The position numbers were made by a program, and so were the translations under genes. 64,000 bases of DNA from Hofstenia miamia (Eukaryota; Xenacoelomorpha; Acoela), in contig SCFE01000102.1 in the NCBI GenBank assembly GCA_004352715.1, forward strand, positions 140,224 through 204,223. Reading direction: 5' to 3'. Position 1 is the first letter of the stretch. Every line of letters starts with the position of its first letter. This document shows positions 47,871 to 59,343 of this stretch, in pieces. The notes under the pieces were generated by a model. It was given only the letters and a program-made list of their open reading frames with translations. It was not told the origin of the DNA and searched no databases.

Positions 47871-48399
47871 GAGGCAACATTAATTCTGCTAAGTGCGTCC
47901 ATATCTGATTAAATCAACTACATACATTGACCATGAAACCAGCACACAATTTGTATTAAATAACAAAGATACGCGATCGCCCTTCTATAGGACATTTGCA
48001 ACAACCGCTAGTAGATACTCATTTTTACTTCATCATGTGAAAATTAATTGTTTTAGAATGTGAACATAAATATATCTATCTGCCAAGTATGGCGTGTATG
48101 ACAGGATTTCCCAGCCGTTTGTTTGAATGGTTTTTTGGTCCTCTTTGCGATATTAGTAAGGGGGCGGCTATCAAACAACAAAAACCCCACGAGGTCCATT
48201 AGTTCATTTTGCCTGAATTGCGTTCCATCTGTTGAACATAGAGTTGTGGAATAACAGTTTAATTCCTTTCCACGCATATTTAACGTGAAAAAAAGATGGA
48301 TTAAATAAGGTTTAACAGATCTAGAAAACGGTGGCAGCGTATTATAAACCTAATGCTTATATATGTACATGTATATAGCATAAATATTTATACACCTTA

Positions 48400-48534
48400 T
48401 ATATATATATATATATATANNNNNNNNNNNNNNNNNNNNNNNNNNNNNNNNNNNNNNNNNNNNNNNNNNNNNNNNNNNNNNNNNNNNNNNNNNNNNNNNN
48501 NNNNNNNNNNNNNNNNNNNNNNNATATATATATA
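48400..48534. repeat. (TA)n tract with a 104-N gap
   Basis: Alternating TA on both sides of the gap at 48420-48523. Confidence 0.9.
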
Positions 48535-48950
48535 AGCTGTTTTAATCTACACGTTTCACTTTCGATTTCGCACAAAGAGGTATTAAATTTCGCACATGTG
48601 ACCACAGTACTCTGTGCTGTGTCAAAATTCCGCATCTTGCTTATGCAAAACGTCACCAAGTGCTCAAAACCACAAAAAACATGTTTTAGCATTAAAAATC
48701 AGATATTAGAATCTGATGAAATACTAAAAAGTACGATTTTATACTTATTAAAGCTGAGTTAATTTTCAGAACAGATTGAACGGAGAAAAAAACCTTCTTT
48801 ACAATACATATGAAGCCTATATTTAATTCGACGAAATACAGAAACCTGATTTAACATTGAAAAAATAGAGCAATATACTGAATTATTTTCGTAGGGATAT
48901 GAAATGAAAGTGGGACAGATTTTTGTGCTCTCATCAATTCGCTTCAAACA

Positions 48951-49200
48951 CTGGAGATGGGCTTAGGCTGGGCCTTGAGCCAAGGTATTGGAAAAATGGG
49001 CCTAAATATAAAAATACTGCCTGCAAATTAACTCAAATTTAGTTTTATAGTTTATAAATAATGTGTTGAAAAGTAAAATTTAAATATTGAAATTGTTATT
49101 AGTATCATACACTCTTGAAAATCTCAATTGACGATATTTATTTGCAGTATGTCACAATTTCTAACACATCTAAAATTGGTCTATCAAACCAAAAATTTGT
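48951..49200 (+). repeat. GGGCTTAGGCTGGGCC dispersed element
   Basis: The left end CTGGAGATGGGCTTAGGC differs by one base from the CAGAGATGGGC family terminus. The core resembles 38745-39010. It straddles the start of the duplicated segment at 49032. Confidence 0.45.
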
Positions 49201-51585
49201 TGAATTTTTTTGTCAAATATCATCAAAATAAGCCTAAAATGGACCAAATTGCCGGTATTTCAAATGGGGCGAGCCGTATTCAAATCCGAAAGGGTTTGAT
49301 CCTACATTTTCAGTCAAAATTTATCAAACGCTGTTCTACCATCCCACGTTCACCTCCGTTCTACATTCTTTCATGTGCAAAATTCAATATCAGTTGTTCA
49401 GATTTAAATATCAAGTGGTTTAGAAATAGGGGAGGGAAGTACTGGGTCGAAAATCATTGATGTGCTAGGAAAATGGCAAACTAAAGCTGAATTAATCCTA
49501 AATATGTGTACTCAAAATAATTCAGTTCGATTGATTCAAATAATAATTGCATGTGCCAGCTCCTTTTTTATAAGCTACCCCTATTTTTCCATGAAATACT
49601 CATCATAAGTGTTAACCAGGATTACAATTCCTTGTCGGTGCGCTAAAACACTATGTTCTGTGGTTATAATTGCATTAATGACTTCATAAATTCTTGGTAA
49701 TTGATTGTTGAACTATAAAACATAGATTTTCTGTTGGTCTGTCATTCACTAACTGATTACTTGTACTAAAAATGTAAACAAACTATAGCAAATATCTAGT
49801 TCAAGACAATTTCGTATACTTTTTATCAATAACTATTTAAATATTTTTGCTCAATAAATGAAGAACAAATTCGAAACAAAACATCTTTTGATATGTACGA
49901 AACAACATATATTACTACTTTGCAATAACTATACCTTATTTTTCGGCGAAGATAAAAAGAATTTTATTAATTGTAAAGTTAGTAGCAGAAGTGCCATGAG
50001 TCACAAACAAGGCGATACCTAGGCGAGCCATAAGATAAGATAAGATATTCATTATTCAGATAATATTTTTGAATTACAAGACTTTTTATTATCTGAATAA
50101 ACTACAAAATCTATTCTGTTCAGGCTATGGAACTTAATTGCTGCTAGTTGAAATTAATTTTACCTTACTTGGAGTATAATTTTTGTTGAAATATAGAAAT
50201 ATTTACAGTAAATGCAAAAAAGGCAGAAATAATACTTTATTTTATTACATTACACTGAGTAATACAAAGTAAGTTAAAAGAAACAAAATGAAAATATTAT
50301 TTTAATTTAAATCTCAAAATCTTTTTTGAATCTTTTCTCAACTTTACATAGAGTTAGTTAAATTCTTCAATATGTTTGATCTTTTCAAACAAATTCCATT
50401 GAGAGAATAAAACATAAATTTATGTTCAGAAGCATTTCACTTCATTAATCTAATTAAGCGCTTCTGCAAAAAAATTTTCCCGAAGTTGAATGTTGAAAAA
50501 ACACTACACAAAAAGAAAAAAATATGAGTAATTGATTACAAGGGATGTGCAAACCTCTCTTGAGTACGTCTCCAAAAAGAAACTAGTATCAACTGCTACA
50601 GATGATAGTTCATTTTTATCAATTCAAGCAGCATAGCCCCAAACATAGCAAAAACGTTAAGTGTATCTTCATCTAGGGTGGATTGAATTGAGCTTGCATT
50701 CAAATTTCGTCTTCATCAAACATAGAATCGCATAGTTCACATAAATGAGAACCATTCAAAACTTGCTGCATTCCTTTGAGGTGCCAAAACAATTTAGCTT
50801 CATCTAAGTGATTTGTTTGAATAATTTCTTGCATAGAAATATAGTAAACAGATCTTTTGAAATGCGCAAGAAATTCTTTAATTGTATCTCCACCAAATTT
50901 TCTAAGAAAGACATATTTTTGTGTTGGTGGCCTAGTTGTATGTAGCAAATGTTTGGCCAATGCATTAAAACCATTAGTTGACCGTATTAACGCAATTAGA
51001 GTGTCAATTGTTAAAGATATTGAACGATTTGAAGTTTGACAGGAGCCATAAATTGAGCAAACTGCCCAATCTTATATAAAGAAAACTTAGTTGATCTTGA
51101 TCATCTATTGTTATAGGCTTCTCAAATACATTAAAGTTTCTCTTATATTGTATTGAAGACTACATTTCCAATATCAATTAGACGTCGAAAGATTCTAATA
51201 TATAAAGCTAGTCCGTAATATACTCCATCAAAAAGTTGGAGCGCAGAAGACATAGGCAGGTGCGAGAACTGATTGAAGTAAATACAACAATTAGCAGCAA
51301 AGCATTATCAGAGGATAACGAAGTCAAAAGTGCACATAATACCGAAACTGACACCATATAAAATGCAATAATTCCGTTTGCTCAGTGATAAATCAATTGA
51401 GGAAAGAAATTAATTCTGTTTGAAATTCATTGAAGAAGTACAAAATGAAAAATTCTTAAGCAATATTTTCTTCAAAGATGAATCCAATAAAAACAAACAA
51501 AATGTCGTGTTTACGGTAAAAATAGACCTCCAGCAGTATGTTTCAAGGCAACAGATTTTTCACAAAAGTAAGTGATGTCAGCTCT
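49032..51585. repeat. 2,554-bp segment, copy 1, ending at a single N
   Basis: The whole segment recurs at 51587-54140 with an offset of 2,555 bp. Its last base is directly before the N at 51586 and the second copy starts directly after it. I noticed one difference, T at 50756 against C at 53311. This is the pattern of two overlapping, unmerged contig ends (possibly alternative haplotypes) rather than of a biological tandem duplication. Confidence 0.9.
50698..51071 (-). pseudogene. Unrecognised coding remnant, copy 1
   Basis: The minus strand is open from 51071 to a TGA near 50698. It contains LIALIRSTNGFNALAKHLL, HTTRPPTQKYVFLRKFGGDT, IKEFLAHFKRSVYYISMQEI and DEAKLFWHLKGMQQVLNGSH, ending LCELCDSMFDEDEI. 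This is protein-like, with a C-x-x-C and an acidic C terminus. Just upstream, in another frame, GQFAQFMAPVKLQIVQYL and, further up, FDGVYYGLALYIRIFRRL look like more of the same protein broken by frameshifts. No ATG opens the frame. I do not recognise the family. It may be a terminal exon of a host gene or a decayed copy of one. Confidence 0.4.
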
Positions 51586-51586
51586 N

Positions 51587-54140
51587 CTCAAATTTAGTTT
51601 TATAGTTTATAAATAATGTGTTGAAAAGTAAAATTTAAATATTGAAATTGTTATTAGTATCATACACTCTTGAAAATCTCAATTGACGATATTTATTTGC
51701 AGTATGTCACAATTTCTAACACATCTAAAATTGGTCTATCAAACCAAAAATTTGTTGAATTTTTTTGTCAAATATCATCAAAATAAGCCTAAAATGGACC
51801 AAATTGCCGGTATTTCAAATGGGGCGAGCCGTATTCAAATCCGAAAGGGTTTGATCCTACATTTTCAGTCAAAATTTATCAAACGCTGTTCTACCATCCC
51901 ACGTTCACCTCCGTTCTACATTCTTTCATGTGCAAAATTCAATATCAGTTGTTCAGATTTAAATATCAAGTGGTTTAGAAATAGGGGAGGGAAGTACTGG
52001 GTCGAAAATCATTGATGTGCTAGGAAAATGGCAAACTAAAGCTGAATTAATCCTAAATATGTGTACTCAAAATAATTCAGTTCGATTGATTCAAATAATA
52101 ATTGCATGTGCCAGCTCCTTTTTTATAAGCTACCCCTATTTTTCCATGAAATACTCATCATAAGTGTTAACCAGGATTACAATTCCTTGTCGGTGCGCTA
52201 AAACACTATGTTCTGTGGTTATAATTGCATTAATGACTTCATAAATTCTTGGTAATTGATTGTTGAACTATAAAACATAGATTTTCTGTTGGTCTGTCAT
52301 TCACTAACTGATTACTTGTACTAAAAATGTAAACAAACTATAGCAAATATCTAGTTCAAGACAATTTCGTATACTTTTTATCAATAACTATTTAAATATT
52401 TTTGCTCAATAAATGAAGAACAAATTCGAAACAAAACATCTTTTGATATGTACGAAACAACATATATTACTACTTTGCAATAACTATACCTTATTTTTCG
52501 GCGAAGATAAAAAGAATTTTATTAATTGTAAAGTTAGTAGCAGAAGTGCCATGAGTCACAAACAAGGCGATACCTAGGCGAGCCATAAGATAAGATAAGA
52601 TATTCATTATTCAGATAATATTTTTGAATTACAAGACTTTTTATTATCTGAATAAACTACAAAATCTATTCTGTTCAGGCTATGGAACTTAATTGCTGCT
52701 AGTTGAAATTAATTTTACCTTACTTGGAGTATAATTTTTGTTGAAATATAGAAATATTTACAGTAAATGCAAAAAAGGCAGAAATAATACTTTATTTTAT
52801 TACATTACACTGAGTAATACAAAGTAAGTTAAAAGAAACAAAATGAAAATATTATTTTAATTTAAATCTCAAAATCTTTTTTGAATCTTTTCTCAACTTT
52901 ACATAGAGTTAGTTAAATTCTTCAATATGTTTGATCTTTTCAAACAAATTCCATTGAGAGAATAAAACATAAATTTATGTTCAGAAGCATTTCACTTCAT
53001 TAATCTAATTAAGCGCTTCTGCAAAAAAATTTTCCCGAAGTTGAATGTTGAAAAAACACTACACAAAAAGAAAAAAATATGAGTAATTGATTACAAGGGA
53101 TGTGCAAACCTCTCTTGAGTACGTCTCCAAAAAGAAACTAGTATCAACTGCTACAGATGATAGTTCATTTTTATCAATTCAAGCAGCATAGCCCCAAACA
53201 TAGCAAAAACGTTAAGTGTATCTTCATCTAGGGTGGATTGAATTGAGCTTGCATTCAAATTTCGTCTTCATCAAACATAGAATCGCATAGTTCACATAAA
53301 TGAGAACCATCCAAAACTTGCTGCATTCCTTTGAGGTGCCAAAACAATTTAGCTTCATCTAAGTGATTTGTTTGAATAATTTCTTGCATAGAAATATAGT
53401 AAACAGATCTTTTGAAATGCGCAAGAAATTCTTTAATTGTATCTCCACCAAATTTTCTAAGAAAGACATATTTTTGTGTTGGTGGCCTAGTTGTATGTAG
53501 CAAATGTTTGGCCAATGCATTAAAACCATTAGTTGACCGTATTAACGCAATTAGAGTGTCAATTGTTAAAGATATTGAACGATTTGAAGTTTGACAGGAG
53601 CCATAAATTGAGCAAACTGCCCAATCTTATATAAAGAAAACTTAGTTGATCTTGATCATCTATTGTTATAGGCTTCTCAAATACATTAAAGTTTCTCTTA
53701 TATTGTATTGAAGACTACATTTCCAATATCAATTAGACGTCGAAAGATTCTAATATATAAAGCTAGTCCGTAATATACTCCATCAAAAAGTTGGAGCGCA
53801 GAAGACATAGGCAGGTGCGAGAACTGATTGAAGTAAATACAACAATTAGCAGCAAAGCATTATCAGAGGATAACGAAGTCAAAAGTGCACATAATACCGA
53901 AACTGACACCATATAAAATGCAATAATTCCGTTTGCTCAGTGATAAATCAATTGAGGAAAGAAATTAATTCTGTTTGAAATTCATTGAAGAAGTACAAAA
54001 TGAAAAATTCTTAAGCAATATTTTCTTCAAAGATGAATCCAATAAAAACAAACAAAATGTCGTGTTTACGGTAAAAATAGACCTCCAGCAGTATGTTTCA
54101 AGGCAACAGATTTTTCACAAAAGTAAGTGATGTCAGCTCT
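51587..54140. repeat. 2,554-bp segment, copy 2
   Basis: Second writing of 49032-51585, starting immediately after the N at 51586 and continuing into unique sequence after 54140. See copy 1 for the interpretation. Confidence 0.9.
53253..53626 (-). pseudogene. Unrecognised coding remnant, copy 2
   Basis: Same open stretch as 50698-51071 with one residue change (QVLDGSH instead of QVLNGSH). Probably the same locus assembled twice. Confidence 0.4.
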
Positions 54141-54279
54141 ATATTAACGCAGGTGGTGATGTGCTTGAAACTTGAATTATGTGTTTGAAATATCCATTAC
54201 TATCAAGTATTTTGTTATATGTGTGTATCTTATGTTGTGAAATAAATGTGTATTTTTTCAAATTTTGAATTTATCATAA

Positions 54280-54300
54280 AATCTGGGACACCCTGTACAT
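54280..54300. repeat. Possible mariner-type terminal word
   Basis: Reads TGGGACACCCTGTACA; its reverse complement TGTACAGGGTGTCCCA is a common form of terminal inverted repeat in Tc1/mariner-like elements of animals. No partner end or transposase is seen close by. Confidence 0.3.
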
Positions 54301-55015
54301 TGCATAATGAAATTAATAATGTATCTAAATGCGTTCGTCTTAATAATATTTGTTTTCTCATGCATTCTGATTGTTCATTAAAAGGCGCTTTTAACCTTCA
54401 CTTATCGCTTTATAATTTTTTGTGCCGATTACATTTGCACGTGTCAATATACTGATATATATATATATATATATATATGAGCACATTTTTGAATAAATCC
54501 ATTTTCACGTTTGGATATACCAAGATCAAAAGAGCTCTAGCACATTCAATTTTGATTTTCAATGCAAATAAAAGCTCAAAACGTCGAAGTTACATAATTT
54601 TAATACGAACTAACTTTAGATTGCCAATTTTTGAAACACCTTTTGTACTTCCCTCCCCTATTACTAAGAACGGGAAAAAGCAATGTAATACATTGTAAGA
54701 AGCATTTCATGCAGCCAATAATTTATACAATATAAAAGAGTAGCCGCACGCTGCAATAGAATTGCAATCCATATTGGGTGAAGTCAAGTTCAAATAAAAA
54801 GAGCTTATTAGTGCTCACGAATTGGATGTGTTCAGTGTTTGTAAACTTGAAAATATTGCCTCAGTGTACAAGCTTTCGAAAAATCGCATTGTTTGAGCAG
54901 AACCGCTTCCATCTCTGACATGGATCTGAAGGCACTGAATAATGAAATCAATAAAAGAAAACAGAAGGAATGGGTTTTAATTTGATTTCATTACCTTGAA
55001 AATGGGTATGTAATC

Positions 55016-55159
55016 TGTTGCATGTTGTATACGGTTCTTAAATTTGTAGTGTAAACACCTGTAATCATAGAGAGAAATGTAGCGCGGAAGATTTATTAAA
55101 CAATTTTATCTTGTGCATGAATGTTGTGTTTCTTACCAAATATCTATCATTATTAAACA
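55016..55159 (+). repeat. 5' LTR (144 bp)
   Basis: Begins TGTTGCATGTTGTATACGG and ends ATTATTAAACA, giving TG...CA termini. It matches the 3' LTR throughout apart from a 4-bp and a 2-bp indel and minor changes. It is very short for an LTR but within the range of this group. Confidence 0.93.
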
Positions 55160-55166
55160 TTCATCA

Positions 55167-55180
55167 TGGCGTAGTCAGCA
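55167..55180 (+). promoter_or_regulatory. Candidate primer-binding site
   Basis: TGGCGTAGTCAGCA starts 7 bp after the 5' LTR. It begins with TGG, as needed to pair with a tRNA 3' CCA end. The cognate tRNA is not determined. Confidence 0.5.
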
Positions 55181-55189
55181 AATCAAGAA

Positions 55190-56154
55190 ATGCCTATCGA
55201 TGATTACGACCGTGCAAAAACCTGGATCGTCCAATTTAAAGCTAAATGCAAAGTCAAAAATTATGAAGACAATTCTGAATTTCAAATGACTAACTTTTTC
55301 ATGGCTACTTGTGGAATATCTGCACTTGAAAAAGCCATTTGTATATTACGTCCCACGGAAATTGAATCAACCCCTTTTACTGTAATTGAAAAAGAATACC
55401 TTAACTTCCTACAACCCGAAAAAAGGTTAATATTGGGCTGAAAGATCTAAGTTTCATTCACTTTCTCAAAAAGAAGGTGAAAAAGCCTCTAATTTCTTGA
55501 ATCGACTTAAAGTTGCTTCTGAACATTGCGATTTCCAATCATTAAAAAATGTTATTGATATTGATGCCGAACTTGTCATGGCTCAATTCATTACTGGCAT
55601 CTTCAATAAAGAGCATCAAAGAAAGTTGATAAACGAACTACAAACAAACAGTAAGTTAACGCTTTCACAGGCAGTTGCATATATTCATAACCTTGAGAAT
55701 GTTGATGTTTTTACTACCACGACGACATCAAAAACGGATATATGTTTTGTGAAAAAAGATAATAAATACAGTCCTTCCAAAACAAGCAAAAGTCTTTGCT
55801 CTCGCTGTGGATATGAACATCCATATGAAAGTAAATTTTGTAAAGCCTTCGGTAAGACATGCATGAGATGTCATAAGATGAATCATTTTGCTAAATACTG
55901 CAAGCAAAAAAACAATTCTGTAAATNGATATATGTTTTGTGAAAAAAGATAATAAATACAGTCCTTCCAAAACAAGCAATAGTCTTTGCTCTCGCTGTGG
56001 ATATGAACATCCATATGGAAGTAAATTTTGTAAAGTCTTCGGTAAGACATGCATGAGATGTCATAAGATGAATCATTTTGCTAAATACTGCAAGCAAAAA
56101 AACAATTCTGTAAATGTAGTGGATGAGGATATAGAGGATCACTTACTATTGTAA
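55190..56154 (+). pseudogene. gag: Gypsy gag (capsid plus zinc knuckles), frameshifted
   Basis: The frame opens at 55190 with MPIDDYDRAKTWIVQFKAKC and stops at 55441. The homologous frame continues after a shift near 55425, through ERSKFHSLSQKEGEKASNFL and FLNRLKVASEHCDFQSLKN, to a nucleocapsid-type zinc-knuckle region. That region has CSRCGYEHPYESKFC followed by CMRCHKMNHFAKYC. The zinc-knuckle block is written twice (55737-55925 and 55927-56115) around the single N at 55926. Gag packages the RNA into the particle. Confidence 0.8.
55737..56115. repeat. 189-bp direct duplication around a single N in gag
   Basis: 55737-55925 and 55927-56115 are the same sequence with at least three substitutions. 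The first copy ends exactly at the N and the second starts exactly after it, so this is most likely an unmerged overlap of two contig ends. Confidence 0.88.
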
Positions 56155-57796
56155 GTGATTCCGACAATGAACCCCAGAATTTCGTATTTGTTATTAAAGA
56201 TAACAAGAGATTTCAATGGGAAAAATATTCTTTGGAAATAAATGGCAAGGCACACACAATGAAATTTATTTTGGATACTGGGGCCTCCCGATCAGTAATC
56301 TCAGAAATCATCTGGCAACAATTGGGCTCACCTAAACTCAAAAAGGCTAAATCAATTCCTAAGCTAACGCTTTACAATGGTCAAAGTCTAATAATTGGCG
56401 TGCTCAGTTGTCTCATGCAGTTTCGCAATAAATATTCTCCATGTGAATTAGTTGTGGTAAAATCTCCGCATAGCTTTGGTCTTCTAGGAAATGATATAAT
56501 GAATGACAGCATAAACTCTCTACAAACAAAAGCAACTGCCAATCCACCTCTACTTTCCATTAATTCATATGAAGCTGTGATTCGTCAAGCACCAGGCAGC
56601 CAACCACGACACGTGACACCTCGCAAAGTACCATTAGAATGGCAAGAAACGGTTCNNNNNNNNNNNNNNNNNNNNNNNNNNNNNNNNNNNNNNNNNNNNN
56701 NNNNNNNNNNNNNNNNNNNNNNNNNNNNNNNNNNNNNNNNNNNNNNNNNNNNNNNNNNNNNNNNNNNNNNNNNNNNNNNNNNNNNNNNNNNNNNNNNNNN
56801 NNNNNNNNNNNNNNNNNNNNNNNNNNNNNNNNNNNNNNNNNNNNNNNNNNNNNNNNNNNNNNNNNNNNNNNNNNNNNNNNNNNNNNNNCATGGGGTTTAT
56901 TTCGTTTTCTACGACTTCCACAAGGCATTAAAACAGCATCGGCTATCTTTCAAAAGGCATTAGAAAAGATATTAGGTCCTGAATTAATGCAGCTTTTAGT
57001 GGTCTTTCAAGATGACATACTCGTGTCTGCTAATTCTGAAAAACAACTTGACAAAATTCTTCAAAATGTATTACAGAAATTAAAGAAAGGCAGGTGTACA
57101 ATTTCAGAGGAGAAATCAATTTTCAAGTCAAACTCCATTAAATTCCTAGGATACATAATATCAGCAAAGGGTATTAGTCCGGACCCTGATCGTGTTTCTG
57201 TACTGGAACATCTTCCAATTCCAAAAGACTGGAAAGCTCTTGATCGATTATTAGGCCTTGCAAACTGGTTCGCGAAGTTCATTTCGGATTTCTCAAATAT
57301 TGTTGAACCTCTTTATCGCCTTCGTAAAAAAGGCACCTCTTTTCTTTGGGGAAATGAACAAACCATAGCCATGAAATCTATTATTAAGCATTTGAGCGGA
57401 GCACCAACATTGAAAGCTTATGATCCCAAAAAAGAATTATCACTCTACACTGATGCCAGCAGTTTTGCTTTGGGTGCCATCCTTACACAAGAAGGACATC
57501 CCATATATTATCTTTCCCGCACTCTATCAGACTGTGAACGGAATTATTCAATGATTGAAAAGGAAGCTCTGGCAATAGTTTGGGCGGTGGATAAATTACG
57601 CCAGTTTCTGATAGGACGGTTCTTTAGTGTTTTCACTGATCACAGGCCACTTGAATGTATACTTGACCCTAATAAAGCTCTTCCACAAAATACCTCAGCA
57701 CGTCTCCAAAGATGGGAAATTACATTAATGCATTATGATTATGAAGTTACGTATTTAAAACCAACAACTCTACAACATGCTGATTGCTTAAGTTGA
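56140..57796 (+). pseudogene. pol: Gypsy protease, reverse transcriptase and RNase H
   Basis: Protease: FILDTGASRSVIS with the D-T-G active site at 56274-56282 and GLLGNDIM further on. A 233-N gap (56656-56888) removes the N-terminal RT motifs. After it come LFRFLRLPQGIKTASAIFQK and the catalytic box FQDDIL at 57005-57022, in which F replaces the usual Y of YxDD. FLGYIIS follows. RNase H has LYTDASSFALGAIL, IEKEALAIVWAV and TDHRPL, giving the D, E and D residues. The frame ends at TGA 57794-57796 in ADCLS, where related elements continue, so integrase is out of frame. Confidence 0.88.
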
Positions 57797-57799
57797 GTT

Positions 57800-59088
57800 G
57801 AAGATCCAACATTGAGGATGGCGCTCAATCTGTGAATGATCTAATCGCATTTAATAGTAACATCATTGACCCAGACGAGCTCGCAAATGAGACTATTCTA
57901 GATACTCAGCTGCAATCAATTAAAAGGCATTTAAAGACAAACGTATGGTCTGATTGCTCACAAACTGAACGCCCCTTTAAACGCATTAAGTCTCAACTAA
58001 GTATAGTTAATAAGTACCTAATGAGAGGAGATAAATATGTTGTTCCTGCAATTCTTCGTGACAAATGTATCTCAATTGCGCACAGTGGACATTTTGGGTT
58101 CAACAGAACCATTGCTTACCTTCGACGAAATTGTTGGTGGCCGGGTATGGATAATCAAGTTAAGCGGTTCATTGAAAGCTGCAACAAATGCATGGAAAAG
58201 GAATCCTACCGAATAACTGACGCCACCCACAAATGGGAGACCACATATTTGCCATTCCAAAGAGTTCACATGGACTTTGCAGAGTCATCGCTAATACCCA
58301 ATAAATATATGTTCATTGTTGTAGATTCATGCACTGGCTGACAAGAGTGTCACATTCTTCCAAATAGCAAAATTGAAACAGTAAAAAGCACATTGCGAAG
58401 AATCTTTGCAACATGTGATGTACCAGCGCAACTTGTAAGCGATAATGCAGCCGAATTCCTAAGTATGGAGCTCAACGATTGGTTAAAAGGCATTGGATGT
58501 GAACAGAAATTCTCACCTCCTCGTCATCAAGTTTCAAATGGCCGTGCTGAACGCATGGTTCAAACAATAAAGAGTTCATTGAAGCTGTGGAGTCCTCATC
58601 TTGGTGCTATTGATTCGTACCTTCAGAGAATTCTTTTAACCCTTCGTACCACTCCTTCACGTGGATCTGCTACTGCTCCCGCTGAACTAGTTTTTGGCAA
58701 GAACTTACGGAGCCCAATTATTAACGATGCTTGTTATCGGAGAAGCACTAACGATGATGTTATTTACGAAGGGAAGGCGTTCATCATGCCCTTGGGGCGT
58801 AACACAGTGCTGTTAAGGCAGCAAAATGATAAACCTATTATTAGTTCGAATTCTCAATTCAGATTTACTAATGAAGAAGTTAAAGATGCTAGGTGCTCCA
58901 ACCAGAGTGCTGGGGTTACACCATCACAAGACTCTCCTAATAACCAGGTTTCTAATTATGACAGTGATGATGACGAATCCTTGTTTCCTGAAAAACTATC
59001 ACATCGTGAAGATCAGCAATGCGATAATATTGCAAACAGACTTCGTGATCGTAAAAATCCTAAATATCACCATAACTACAAGGACTAA
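57800..59088 (+). pseudogene. pol: Gypsy integrase, interrupted by an in-frame TGA
   Basis: N-terminal zinc-binding HHCC: HSGHFGFNRT (58081 onward), RRNCWWPGM and CNKCM. Catalytic core: HMDFAESS gives the first D (about 58272), LVSDNAAEF the second (58441), and NGRAERMVQTIK the E (about 58548). A TGA at 58339-58341 interrupts the core between the first and second D; the frame continues without shift on the other side. The C-terminal part has LRTTPSRGSATAPAELVFG and an acidic SDDDESLFPEK stretch. There is no chromodomain. Integrase would insert the cDNA into the host genome. Confidence 0.88.
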
Positions 59089-59185
59089 TAACTACACCCT
59101 CGAAACTCACTAACTCAACAAAATTTGAGTTTATTTATTTATATTTTTTTTATTTTTTTATTTTTTTATTTTGTTCTCTTCTTTT

Positions 59186-59197
59186 GGGGAGGGAGGA
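59186..59197 (+). promoter_or_regulatory. Polypurine tract
   Basis: GGGGAGGGAGGA immediately precedes the 3' LTR, the expected place for plus-strand cDNA priming. Confidence 0.85.
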
Positions 59198-59343
59198 TGT
59201 TGCATGTTGTATACGGTTCTTAAATTTGTAGTGTAAACACCTGTAATCATAGAGAGAATTAATTGTAGCGCGGAAGATTTATTAAACAATTTTATCTTGT
59301 GCATGAATGTTGTTTCTTACCAAATATCTATCATTATTAAACA
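59198..59343 (+). repeat. 3' LTR (146 bp)
   Basis: Begins TGTTGCATGTTGTATACGG and ends ATTATTAAACA, matching the 5' LTR except for a 4-bp insertion (AATTAATTG instead of AAATG) and loss of a GT in ATGTTGTGTTTC. Confidence 0.93.

Larger units (their letters stand above)
55016..59343 (+). mobile_element. Ty3/gypsy LTR retrotransposon, full-length but mutated
   Basis: A complete element of about 4.3 kb: 5' LTR, primer-binding region, gag, protease, RT, RNase H, integrase, polypurine tract, 3' LTR. Domain order (integrase after RNase H) places it in Ty3/gypsy, and the gag zinc-knuckle layout suggests the Mag-like branch. There is no chromodomain and no envelope frame. Frameshifts in gag, at gag-pol and before integrase, plus a TGA inside integrase, make it non-functional as written. 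Two of the irregularities sit at assembly joins (N at 55926; gap 56656-56888). The flanks taatc and ttgtc do not form a convincing target-site duplication. Confidence 0.9.

Noticed and set aside
49128-49460. 110-codon plus-strand frame at 49128-49460, repeated at 51683-52015
   Set aside because: It lies largely in or next to a dispersed repeat, has no recognisable motif, and its 'conservation' is only the assembly duplication.
49032-54140. Recent segmental duplication under selection
   Set aside because: Boundaries coincide with an assembly join; only one substitution was noticed.
55737-56115. A gag with two tandem zinc-knuckle blocks as a new retrotransposon architecture
   Set aside because: The duplication is bounded exactly by a single N, so contig overlap is the simpler explanation.
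56560-56963. Minus-strand and shifted open frames across 56560-56963
   Set aside because: They are shadows of the gypsy pol frame extended through the 233-N gap.
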